DNA from: JAWODU01 sp046483125
Lineage (GTDB): Bacteria; Verrucomicrobiota; Kiritimatiellia; UBA8416; JAWODU01
Length of the DNA stretch: 63,500 bases
Reading direction: 5' to 3'
NCBI GenBank assembly: GCA_046483125.1
Contig: JAWODU010000027.1
Coordinates: 1-63,500 of the forward strand
Part shown: positions 56,066 through 63,096 of the stretch, piece by piece
Layout of the letters: each line of letters starts with the position of its first letter
Numbering within the stretch: position 1 is the first letter of the stretch
Notes under the pieces: model-generated
Told to the model about the DNA's origin: nothing
Seen by the model: only the letters and a program-made list of their open reading frames with translations
The model's database searches: none
Program-made: the position numbers and the translations under genes

Positions 56066-56132
56066 TGGACGGAGGACAGATGACGGAGGACGGAGGACAG
56101 AGGGAGAGATTAAGATTGGGATTAAGATCGAT
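56066..56132 (-). repeat. pyrimidine tract of the dispersed repeat, inverted partial copy
   Basis: The plus strand reads GGACGGAGGACAGATGACGG and continues to AGATTAAGATTGGGATTAAG. Its reverse complement matches the CTTAATCCCAATCTTAATC/CCGTCCTCCGTC tract of the repeat copies near 59.8 and 62.8 kb. The hairpin core is absent, so this copy is partial. Confidence 0.8.
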
Positions 56133-56217
56133 GTTTAGACAAGATCTACGGGATTTACAGGATCCTAAGAGCACTGCCCGCAACGTCTCTACTGCTCTGC
56201 TCCCCTTGCATCGCGGA

Positions 56218-57090
56218 TCAGATAGCCCCGCCCAGAAACGCGAGCCAGGCATCCCATAGAAACGGTCCCCATAGCACCCATACTATCGCCGCCAACGCAA
56301 GGTAGGGCCCGTAGGGCATCCTGCTCTGCATCCTCTTTGCTCGCAACGCCACCAGCACCATGCCCACAACGGAACCGGCCAGCGATGACAGCATCACCGT
56401 AAAGAGCACCGCGCGCCACCCCAGGAACGCGCCGATGGCTCCCAGGAGCTTTACGTCGCCGAACCCCATGGCCTCCTTCTTGAACGCCAGCCTGCCGAAT
56501 ACGGCTACGAGCCATAGCAGTCCCCATCCGACTCCGGCACCTACCGCGGAAAGGTAAAGGGCGTAAAACCTGTGGCCGGTATTATGAAGCGAGGGCACTG
56601 CAGTGCTCAAAACAAGTCCGGCTATTATGCCGCCGAGGGTGATTCTGTCCGGAATAATCAGGTGTTCGAAATCTATGAAGGTGCCCGCTATCAGCCCTGA
56701 AACGACAAGCCAGTAAACCGGCAGAAGAAGAAAATCCCGCGCCGGTTCAAGGCCCAGGGCCGGTTCAGAAGCCGGGGGCACAAGGGGGAGGAATTTAAGA
56801 TATACCAGCCAGAAAAGAAGCGCCGTGAGCGCTTCAACCACAAAGTAACGCGCGGATATTCTGGCTCCGCAGTATCTGCAGTGCCCGCCGAGAACTACAA
56901 AACTCACAAGCGGTATGTTCCAGTACCATGGTATCTTGCTTTTACAGGCCGGACAGAAGGAGCGGGGGGCTGCCAGTGAAATATCCCGGGGTATCCGGTA
57001 GACACACACGTTCAGAAAACTTCCAATGCACGCGCCGAAGGCAATAGAAACGGCCCCGAAAAAAGAGTGCAGGGGAAAGCCGACGGGCAT
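56218..57090 (-). CDS. prepilin peptidase (type IV leader peptidase, A24)
   Basis: A protein of 290 residues with AGGAGG eight bases before the ATG. It has the N-terminal methylase-type domain with paired C-P-A-C (46-49) and C-R-Y-C (71-74), and the two catalytic aspartates of the GxGD family: Asp140 in T-F-I-D-F-E-H and Asp212 in G-F-G-D. About eight transmembrane helices are predicted. It processes type IV pilins or type II secretion pseudopilins; no pilin genes are in the window. It lies 16 bases after aroE and is probably co-transcribed. Confidence 0.93.
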   Translation of the reverse strand: MPVGFPLHSFFGAVSIAFGACIGSFLNVCVYRIPRDISLAAPRSFCPACKSKIPWYWNIPLVSFVVLGGHCRYCGARISARYFVVEALTALLFWLVYLKFLPLVPPASEPALGLEPARDFLLLPVYWLVVSGLIAGTFIDFEHLIIPDRITLGGIIAGLVLSTAVPSLHNTGHRFYALYLSAVGAGVGWGLLWLVAVFGRLAFKKEAMGFGDVKLLGAIGAFLGWRAVLFTVMLSSLAGSVVGMVLVALRAKRMQSRMPYGPYLALAAIVWVLWGPFLWDAWLAFLGGAI

Positions 57091-57106
57091 ATATAAACCT
57101 CCTGTT

Positions 57107-57967
57107 CTAGTTACGGTTTCCGTAAACTTCGTTTTCCAGGGCCCGGCGCATTTCCTCTACCGGCGGCTCAACGTCTGTCCATATTTGAAAGGCCCTGGCG
57201 CCCTGATGCAGAAGCATGCCCAGACCGTTCGAGACCCGGGCTCCCGAGGCGTCGGCCTCCTTCATGAAACGCGTCATCGGATAAATGTAGATAAGGTCAA
57301 ATGCCAACTGGCCTTCGTGAAATCCGTCCCGGGGAACCAGAACGGGGTCGTCCGGTTTCATGCCGACAGGCGTGGCCTGGATTACCACGTCGCTCCGGCG
57401 GCAGGCTTTACACAGCTTTTCGGGTTCCGATGGGCAGAGAATTACGTCCCGCCGCCCGGTTTCGGAAGCAACCTTGCGGGCGCGTTCGGGGTCCGCGTCG
57501 GAAAGGGTCATTTTCCCGCATTCTGCCGACGCGCAGGTCAACGCCACGGTTCTTCCCGCGCCGCCGGTACCGATAACGAGCACGGATTTACCCTCTACGC
57601 TTCTTTGGAAAGCTTCGTCAAAGGCCTGGAGAAATCCGTAACTGTCGGTGTTGTGCGCCTTCAGATTCCCGCCCCCGAGAAACTGCACGGTGTTGACCGC
57701 CCGGAACATTTTCGAAGAAGCGTCATGATCTCTGAGCCCTTCAAACGCCGTCTGCTTGAGAGGTACGGTAAGATTAACGCCCCCGAAGCCCATGTCGGCC
57801 ATGCTCGGGAGAACACTAATCAGACGATCCGGCGCCACGTCAAAAGCCATGTATACCGCGTCCATGCCGAGAGCCTGAAAGGCCGCGTTATGCATCACCG
57901 GCGAAAGGGTGTGGCCGATAGGATGCCCCAGTACTGCATAAGGCTTTGTGTGACCGGACAAGTTCAT
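57107..57967 (-). CDS. aroE: shikimate dehydrogenase
   Basis: A protein of 286 residues. M-N-L-S-G-H-T-K-P-Y (57967) is chosen as start because it matches the family N-terminus; ATGs at 57988 and 57973 are also possible and no good ribosome-binding site decides. Substrate-binding S-P-V-M-H-N-A-A-F (about 22-30), N-L-T-V-P-L-K with the catalytic lysine (about 65), N-T-D-S-Y-G-F and the NADP-binding G-T-G-G-A-G-R are all present. It reduces 3-dehydroshikimate to shikimate in chorismate biosynthesis. It is followed by the prepilin peptidase gene. Confidence 0.95.
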   Translation of the reverse strand: MNLSGHTKPYAVLGHPIGHTLSPVMHNAAFQALGMDAVYMAFDVAPDRLISVLPSMADMGFGGVNLTVPLKQTAFEGLRDHDASSKMFRAVNTVQFLGGGNLKAHNTDSYGFLQAFDEAFQRSVEGKSVLVIGTGGAGRTVALTCASAECGKMTLSDADPERARKVASETGRRDVILCPSEPEKLCKACRRSDVVIQATPVGMKPDDPVLVPRDGFHEGQLAFDLIYIYPMTRFMKEADASGARVSNGLGMLLHQGARAFQIWTDVEPPVEEMRRALENEVYGNRN

Positions 57968-58114
57968 AAACATGTGAAATACTGTCAAACACAGGCGAAC
58001 AGGTCAAAAACTATTGTTGCGCAGATGAACAACACAAGACCGGTAGGCGCCGGTCTCCGGGATACGCCACAACGGCGTACTTTGCCCCGCCGTCAGGTTA
58101 ACCCAAAAGATCCT

Positions 58115-59698
58115 TTATTTCCTCTTTTTCCGCGTTCTTTTCCGTCCGGACGGCAATTGCCCGGCAGATGAATCCTCACTGAGCGCCACGGCGCGATTAA
58201 CACACGAGAGGTACGCCTTGACGCTCGCTTCTATGATGTCCGTGCTGGCCGCTTTTCCGGCAAACACGTCGGAGCCTATCAACATTCGAAGGCTTACTTC
58301 TCCCATCGCGTCTTTACCTACAGTTACTGCCTGTATGGAATAATCCACCAGTTTGCCCTGTTGACCGCTTATCCTGTCTATGGTCTTGAAGGCCGCGTCC
58401 ACGGGGCCGTCACCTGCGGCCGCTTCCTGAAAGATATCCTTGCCTTTCTTCAAGCGGACCGTTGCGGTAGGAATGGTGCCCGTTCCGGCCGAAACGTGAA
58501 GGTAATCCAGTACGTACGTCTCCGACGGCTCAAACATCTCTTCATGCGCAATCGTCAAGAGATCGCTGTCGTAGACGTGTTTCTTCTTGTCGGCTACTTC
58601 CTTGAACCTGCAGTACAGCCGTTCCATTTCGGCAGAGTTCGGTTTAATGCCGAGTTCAGTGAGCCGGTGCCGTACGGCGTGGCGGCCTGAATGCTTTCCC
58701 AGAACAATGTCCGTGCCCGGTATGCCTATATCCTCGGCACGCATGATTTCGTACGTCCTGCGCTCCTTGAGCATACCGTCCTGGTGAACACCCGCCTCGT
58801 GCGCGAAAGCGTTTGCTCCGACAATCGCCTTGTTGCGCTGTACGGTCAGCCCCGTAATGCGGCTTACCATCCTGCTTATCTTGTATATGCGATCGGTTTT
58901 GACCGCCGTTTCGACGCCGGCAAAATGGTCGGATCTCGTCTTGACGGCCATCACTATTTCTTCCAGCGCCGCGTTTCCGGCACGCTCGCCTATGCCGTTT
59001 ACAGTGCACTCGATTCCCCGCGCGCCGTTTTCGACGGCGGCAAGGGAGTTGGCCACTGCCAGCCCCAGGTCATTGTGACAGTGAACACTGATTACCGCCT
59101 CATTGATGTTGGATACGTGTTCATACAAATAGGCGATCAGGTTCCCGAACTCACTGGGAATGGCGTACCCCACGGTGTCGGGGATATTCACCGTTCCCGC
59201 CCCGGCGCCTATCACGGCCTTTACGACCTCGGCCAGGAAATCCGGTTCTGTGCGCGAAGCATCCTCGGGGCTGAACTCAACATCGTCACAGAAAGTACGG
59301 GCGTATTTAACGGACGATACTGCCTGTTTCAGGATCTCGGCCCTGGCTTTTCTGAGTTTGTACTTCCGATGTATGCGGGAAGTTGCCAGGAAAACGTGTA
59401 TTCTGGACTTCCGCGCGGGCCCCACGGCCTCCGCACAGCGTTCAATGTCCCTGTTCACGCACCGGGCCAGTCCGGCCACGGCCGGTCCTTTCACTGTCGC
59501 GGCAACGTCCCGCACGGCCTGAAAATCCCCTTCCGAAGCGATCGGGAAACCTGCTTCAATGATATCCACTCCGAGTTTAGCGAGCTCCCTGGCCAGTTCG
59601 ACTTTTTCCCTGTGTGTCATGCTGGCGCCCGGGGACTGCTCGCCGTCCCTCAACGTGGTATCAAATATAATAATTCGTTCTTTCTTCTTCGCGTTCAT
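58115..59698 (-). CDS. leuA: 2-isopropylmalate synthase
   Basis: A protein of 527 residues with AAGGAAGAAG before the ATG. Family motifs: T-T-L-R-D-G-E-Q-S-P-G-A (about 14-25), S-V-H-C-H-N-D-L-G-L-A (about 203-213) with the metal histidines, and N-G-I-G-E-R-A-G-N-A (about 237-246). The C-terminal allosteric LeuA dimerisation domain (about 390-505) is complete, with a basic tail K-R-T-R-K-K-R-K at the end. It condenses 2-ketoisovalerate with acetyl-CoA, the first step of leucine synthesis. It is the third gene of the ilvB-ilvN-leuA cluster, separated from ilvN by a repeat. Confidence 0.95.
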   Translation of the reverse strand: MNAKKKERIIIFDTTLRDGEQSPGASMTHREKVELARELAKLGVDIIEAGFPIASEGDFQAVRDVAATVKGPAVAGLARCVNRDIERCAEAVGPARKSRIHVFLATSRIHRKYKLRKARAEILKQAVSSVKYARTFCDDVEFSPEDASRTEPDFLAEVVKAVIGAGAGTVNIPDTVGYAIPSEFGNLIAYLYEHVSNINEAVISVHCHNDLGLAVANSLAAVENGARGIECTVNGIGERAGNAALEEIVMAVKTRSDHFAGVETAVKTDRIYKISRMVSRITGLTVQRNKAIVGANAFAHEAGVHQDGMLKERRTYEIMRAEDIGIPGTDIVLGKHSGRHAVRHRLTELGIKPNSAEMERLYCRFKEVADKKKHVYDSDLLTIAHEEMFEPSETYVLDYLHVSAGTGTIPTATVRLKKGKDIFQEAAAGDGPVDAAFKTIDRISGQQGKLVDYSIQAVTVGKDAMGEVSLRMLIGSDVFAGKAASTDIIEASVKAYLSCVNRAVALSEDSSAGQLPSGRKRTRKKRK

Positions 59699-59716
59699 TT
59701 ACTTCTTCCTTATGTC

Positions 59717-59880
59717 CCGACCTTCGGCGAACATGGTTCGCCTCCTGCATGTACGCGTGAGGACACGCGTTACTACACCTTCCGGCGTTGTAGTAGCGGG
59801 TGTCCTCACCCGCATCCTGTATCTCCCATCTTAATCCCAATCTTAATCATAATCTTAATCTATCTCCCTCCGTCCTCCGT
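59717..59880 (+). repeat. dispersed hairpin repeat, copy 2 (inside the ilv-leu operon)
   Basis: The core (59717-59813) contains GGCGAAC-ATG-GTTCGCC, ACGCGTG-AGGA-CACGCGT and GCGGGTG-TCCT-CACCCGC. The segments GTGAGGACAC and GTGTCCTCAC are exact reverse complements, so the core can fold into a hairpin with about 24-bp arms (GCGTGAGGACACGCG...TACTACA against TGTAGTAGCGGGTGTCCTCA) and a short loop. The pyrimidine tract (about 59821-59880) follows the core here, whereas it precedes it in copies 1 and 3. The element fills the ilvN-leuA gap. Confidence 0.85.
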
Positions 59881-60365
59881 CATCCCTCTTCTCTTCCCTG
59901 CGCCAGGGCAATTACTCCGGTCCGCGATATTTCCAGTATCCGGTAGGGTTTGAGGAGGTTTATAAAGTCCTCGATCTTGTCCTGTTCTCCGGCTATCTGA
60001 ATGCTGACCGATTTCTGTTTGACCGCGACAACCTTGGCCTCGAAAAGACCCGCCAGTTCAACAATCTGGGGCCTGTTTTTCGATGAAGCCGCAACTTCAA
60101 CCAGCACAAGTTCCCTGTTAAGGTGCCGTTTCCTGGTGAGATCGGTTACCTTCACCACATCCAGCAGTTTGTTAAGCTGTTTTGTAACCTGGTCCAGAAC
60201 CCGGTCGTCACCCGGAACCTTGATCGTCATCCTTGAAAGCGTGGCGTCGTGAGTCGGCGCGACATTCAGGCTTTCTATATTATACCCGCGCCCGGAAATT
60301 ATGCTGACTATCCGGGCCAGAACACCGGGCTTGTTTTCCACAAGCATTGTTATTACGTGTTTCAT
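59880..60365 (-). CDS. ilvN: acetolactate synthase small (regulatory) subunit
   Basis: A protein of 161 residues from the ATG at 60365, six bases after GGAG; the TTG at 60368 in frame is less well spaced. The N-terminal ACT domain begins K-H-V-I-T-M-L-V-E-N-K-P-G-V-L with R-G-Y-N-I-E-S-L-N-V (valine-binding region), and the C-terminal domain has R-E-L-V-L-V-E-V. It confers valine feedback on the IlvB catalytic subunit encoded just upstream (50-base gap). Confidence 0.96.
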   Translation of the reverse strand: MKHVITMLVENKPGVLARIVSIISGRGYNIESLNVAPTHDATLSRMTIKVPGDDRVLDQVTKQLNKLLDVVKVTDLTRKRHLNRELVLVEVAASSKNRPQIVELAGLFEAKVVAVKQKSVSIQIAGEQDKIEDFINLLKPYRILEISRTGVIALAQGREEG

Positions 60366-60415
60366 CAATAACTCCGATCTCTCGTTTCACCGCTTTAACG
60401 GTTTTTAACGATTCC

Positions 60416-62143
60416 CTACGCCATGCTCTGTATCATTTCCATTAACGAAGCACCCGGAGGAACCATTGGATACACATTTTCATTCTCCCTTACCATGCAT
60501 TCAACCACAACGGGGCCATTCGTATTTATGGCTTCCGTAAGGGCATCGTTGAGCTTCTCCTTTTCGGTCACTCTTACGCCCGCGGCGCCGTGCGCTTCGG
60601 CCAGTTTTACAAAATCCGGCAGATAGCCGCCGGATTTAGCAGTCAGCTTCTCCATTTTCGACCGCATCGACTGCCCGAGCCGCGTGGCCGAACATTCATT
60701 ATTGTAAAACATCTCCTGCCACTGGCGCACCATGCCCAGGTAGCCGTTGTTCAGTATAACAATGTTTATCGGGAGACAATGCTCCACGGCCACGACCAGT
60801 TCCTGGAAATTCATCTGTATGCTTCCATCGCCCGCAATCGCTATAACGGTAGCGTCGGGAACCGCCGTCTGCGCGCCTATCGCCGCCGGCAGGCCGTACC
60901 CCATGGTTCCCAGTCCGCCCGAAGACAGAAAGGTGCGCGGCCTGGTATACTTGTAAAACTGGGCCGCCCACATCTGGTGCTGGCCGACATCCGTCACTAC
61001 AACTGCATTACCGTCTGTAACATTGTAGAGTTCTTCCACAACGTGCTGGGGAACCATGTCGGTTGTCGAGCGGTCGTAGTCAAAAGGATAATCCTTCTGC
61101 CACGCGCCTGTTTCTTCCAGCCATTCCGACCGGTCGGTTTGCTCAACCTGTCCGGCCAGCTTGCTCAGAACATGCTTTACATCGCCCACGACCGGAATAT
61201 CGGTCTTGACGCTCTTGTCGATGGCTGACGGATCTATGTCTATATGAGCTTTTACCGCGTGCGGCGCGAATTCCGAGATCTTTCCCGTGACCCGGTCGTC
61301 AAATCTGGCGCCTGCCGATATGAGCAGGTCGCACCCGCTCACAGCGCGGTTTGCCGCCACACTGCCGTGCATCCCCAGCATCCTCAGGGCCAGGGGGTCG
61401 GTTTCGGGGAAAGCTCCCAGGCCCAGCAGGGTAGTGGTTACCGGGATGCGCGCCGTACGCGCAAGCGCCGTGAGTTCTTCGGACGCTCCAGACGAAATTA
61501 TGCCGCCGCCCGCGTAAATCAGCGGTTTACGCGACTTGTTTATGGCCTGGGCCAGTCGTGATATCTGCCTGGGATGGCCCGTGGCCGACGGTTTGTATCC
61601 GCGTATGTCGATTTCCGAAAGAGCCGGAGGTACGACATCCGTATCCGCCTGCTGAATATCCTTGGGAATATCAACAACCACTGGCCCGGGTTTGCCGCTG
61701 GCCGCAACATGAAAGGCCTCTACGATCGTACGCGGCAGGTCGCGGACGTCCTTAACCAGGTAATTGTGCTTGGTAACCGTACGGGTAATTCCCGTAGTGT
61801 CCGCTTCCTGGAAAGCGTCATTGCCTATCATTCCCGAAGGTACCTGTCCGGTCAGACAGACCAGCGGTATTCCGTCCATGTTCGCGGTTGCCAGTCCCGT
61901 AACCGTGTTGGTGGCGCCCGGTCCCGAGGTGGCGATACAACAACCGACTTTACCCGACGCGCGGGCGTAGCCGTCGGCCATGTGCGTGGCGCCCTGTTCG
62001 TGGCGCGCGAGCACGAAACGAAACGGCGCGTGGTACAGGCGGGCAAATATGTCCAGTACGGACCCGCCGGGTATCCCGAATATCGTGTCTACTCCCGCCT
62101 TCTCCAGGGCTTCTATAACACTGTCTGCGCCCTTTTTCTTCAT
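60416..62143 (-). CDS. ilvB: acetolactate synthase large (catalytic) subunit
   Basis: A protein of 575 residues. The start at 62143 is set by GGAGG eight bases upstream; in-frame ATGs at 62158 and 62173 fall in or before the terminator region. Motifs: F-G-I-P-G-G-S-V-L-D, the catalytic glutamate in A-R-H-E-Q-G-A-T-H-M-A-D-G-Y-A-R, S-G-P-G-A-T-N-T-V-T-G, and the thiamine diphosphate site G-D-G-S-I-Q-M-N ending N-N-G-Y-L-G-M-V-R-Q-W. It makes acetolactate/acetohydroxybutyrate for valine, leucine and isoleucine. It is the first structural gene of the attenuated ilvB-ilvN-leuA operon. Confidence 0.97.
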   Translation of the reverse strand: MKKKGADSVIEALEKAGVDTIFGIPGGSVLDIFARLYHAPFRFVLARHEQGATHMADGYARASGKVGCCIATSGPGATNTVTGLATANMDGIPLVCLTGQVPSGMIGNDAFQEADTTGITRTVTKHNYLVKDVRDLPRTIVEAFHVAASGKPGPVVVDIPKDIQQADTDVVPPALSEIDIRGYKPSATGHPRQISRLAQAINKSRKPLIYAGGGIISSGASEELTALARTARIPVTTTLLGLGAFPETDPLALRMLGMHGSVAANRAVSGCDLLISAGARFDDRVTGKISEFAPHAVKAHIDIDPSAIDKSVKTDIPVVGDVKHVLSKLAGQVEQTDRSEWLEETGAWQKDYPFDYDRSTTDMVPQHVVEELYNVTDGNAVVVTDVGQHQMWAAQFYKYTRPRTFLSSGGLGTMGYGLPAAIGAQTAVPDATVIAIAGDGSIQMNFQELVVAVEHCLPINIVILNNGYLGMVRQWQEMFYNNECSATRLGQSMRSKMEKLTAKSGGYLPDFVKLAEAHGAAGVRVTEKEKLNDALTEAINTNGPVVVECMVRENENVYPMVPPGASLMEMIQSMA

Positions 62144-62162
62144 GTCAACGTCCTCCATTAAC

Positions 62163-62194
62163 AAAAAACCCATCGCATTATGGCGCGATGGGTT
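62163..62194 (-). terminator. attenuator (rho-independent terminator) of the ilvB operon
   Basis: On the minus strand AACCCATCGC (62194-62185), loop GCCATAAT and GCGATGGGTT (62176-62167) form a 10-bp stem followed at once by a run of T (to 62163). It lies between the leader peptide and ilvB, 20 bases before the ilvB start. A GCGATGGG copy inside the leader (62242-62235) can pair with the 5' arm as antiterminator. Confidence 0.9.
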
Positions 62195-62221
62195 GATTCA
62201 TTAAAGCGTCTGAAAGGGGTC

Positions 62222-62335
62222 TTATGACCCGATTCCCATCGCGACGCGTGCCGGCCGCACAAGGCGCACCACGAGCACCCGCAGTACCACGGATACTACG
62301 ACAGCCGCCGTCACGATGGAAAGACTCGTATTCAT
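62222..62335 (-). CDS. ilvB leader peptide, valine/leucine-rich (IvbL-like)
   Basis: A 37-residue peptide, too short for routine gene calling. It begins M-N-T-S-L-S-I-V-T-A-A and then has V-V-V-S-V-V-L-R-V-L-V-V-R-L-V, ending G-I-G-S. By my count 11 Val, 4 Leu and 2 Ile make up 17 of 37 residues. The stop lies 28 bases before the terminator stem. Ribosome stalling at the Val codons (8-26) would leave the CGCGATGGG segment (codons 31-34) free to pair with CCCATCGCG of the terminator 5' arm, favouring readthrough when valine or leucine is scarce. The layout matches the E. coli ilvB leader in principle, not in sequence. Confidence 0.88.
   Translation of the reverse strand: MNTSLSIVTAAVVVSVVLRVLVVRLVRPARVAMGIGS
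62235..62243 (-). promoter_or_regulatory. antiterminator segment of the ilvB attenuator
   Basis: CGCGATGGG within the leader (minus strand) is the exact complement of CCCATCGCG spanning the 5' arm of the terminator and the first base of its loop. A 9-bp antiterminator could therefore replace the terminator. Confidence 0.75.
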
Positions 62336-62583
62336 TACGGGCGGAATCCTAATGCATGCACCTCCCGGCCGTCAACCCCCTTTTTGAAGGTTTGGGGCAG
62401 GGGGGCGTGCGCCCGCGCCACGCGGGTCGGAGCGCGGAGTCCGGAGCGCGGGCGAGGTTCGGGTTTTCTGGGTTCTGCTTGTTCCCTTCCCCCCGCGTCG
62501 CTGGCGGCGACTGGAGGTAGCACTGCGCCGCCGGACGCGATGCAAGGGGAGCAGAGCAGGAGAGACGTTGTCGGTAGTCGCTG

Positions 62584-62700
62584 GACGATTACGGGCGATC
62601 CCGTGACCACGTTGTCACGTGGAACGGGACTCACGTGGCGATTACGGACCACGAGGACAATCGTCCTAATCGTCAATCGTAATCGTCGCCCGTAATCGTC
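62584..62700. repeat. 117-bp palindromic (MITE-like) element
   Basis: GACGATTACGGGCGA (62584-62598) is repeated as a perfect inverted copy TCGCCCGTAATCGTC (62686-62700). The inside holds an inner hairpin CGTGAC-CACGTT-GTCACG and a further GCGATTACGG word. No open frame is inside. Confidence 0.7.
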
Positions 62701-62754
62701 ATCCGAAATGGAAAAGTAGGCCAGGTGTGGGGACTAAGTGTCCCTTCTCCCCGA

Positions 62755-63010
62755 ATCTTAATCCCAATCTTAATCCCAATCTTAATCTCTCGCTCCGTCG
62801 TCTGTCCTCCGTCCTCCGTCCTCTGTCATCTGTCGTCCGTCCGACCTTCGGCGAACATGGTTCGCCTCCTACATGTACGCGTGAGGACACGCGTTACTAC
62901 ACCTTCCGATCGTTGTAGTAGTAGCGGGTGTCCTCACCCGCAGGGCTTCCGTAGGAGCCGATCCCCCGATCGGCGAAGGTCCAGTTGTAGTAGTGGGTGT
63001 CTCACCCGCA
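62755..63010 (+). repeat. dispersed hairpin repeat, copy 3 with partial duplication
   Basis: A pyrimidine tract (about 62755-62840) precedes the core (62841-62941), which repeats the GGCGAAC-ATG-GTTCGCC, ACGCGTG-AGGA-CACGCGT and GCGGGTG-TCCT-CACCCGC hairpins. A second hairpin, GCCGATC-CCCC-GATCGGC (62957-62974), and a second 3' arm (GTTGTAGTAGTGGGTGTCTC...CACCCGC, about 62984-63009) follow. Confidence 0.85.
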
Positions 63011-63047
63011 TCTCCCATCCTGCATAGATATTTCCCTGTCTCAGGAC

Positions 63048-63076
63048 TTGTTTTTTCCCGACCGGAATGGTATAAA
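63048..63076 (+). promoter_or_regulatory. sigma-70-like promoter for the terminal gene
   Basis: TTGTTT (63048-63053) and TATAAA (63071-63076) are separated by 17 bases, with the ATG 21 bases after the -10 box and GAGG five bases before it. Confidence 0.6.
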
Positions 63077-63096
63077 TACAAAAGTGTGAGGTTATT

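Larger units (their letters stand above)
62336..63096. other. intergenic region with MITE-like palindrome and hairpin repeat
   Basis: No gene is supported between the ilvB leader and the last gene. The region holds GC-rich sequence (62400-62520), a 117-base element bounded by a perfect 15-bp inverted repeat (62584-62598 and 62686-62700), and copy 3 of the dispersed repeat with a trailing partial copy (to 63010). The ilvB promoter must lie here. Confidence 0.6.

Noticed and set aside
62346..62375. TTGACG and TAGGAT with an 18-base spacer upstream of the ilvB leader, as a promoter
   Set aside because: It would start transcription about four bases before the leader ATG, leaving no room for a ribosome-binding site. 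It could be real only if the leader is leaderless, so it was not annotated.
62335..62676. 113-codon minus-strand open frame opposite the GC-rich region
   Set aside because: It is Arg/Pro-rich, has no family similarity, and overlaps a palindromic repeat and the ilvB upstream region.
59559..63027. Repeated short frames encoding M-V-R-L-L-H-V-R-V-R-T-R-V
   Set aside because: They arise from the hairpin repeat core, occur in intergenic copies, and follow no ribosome-binding site.
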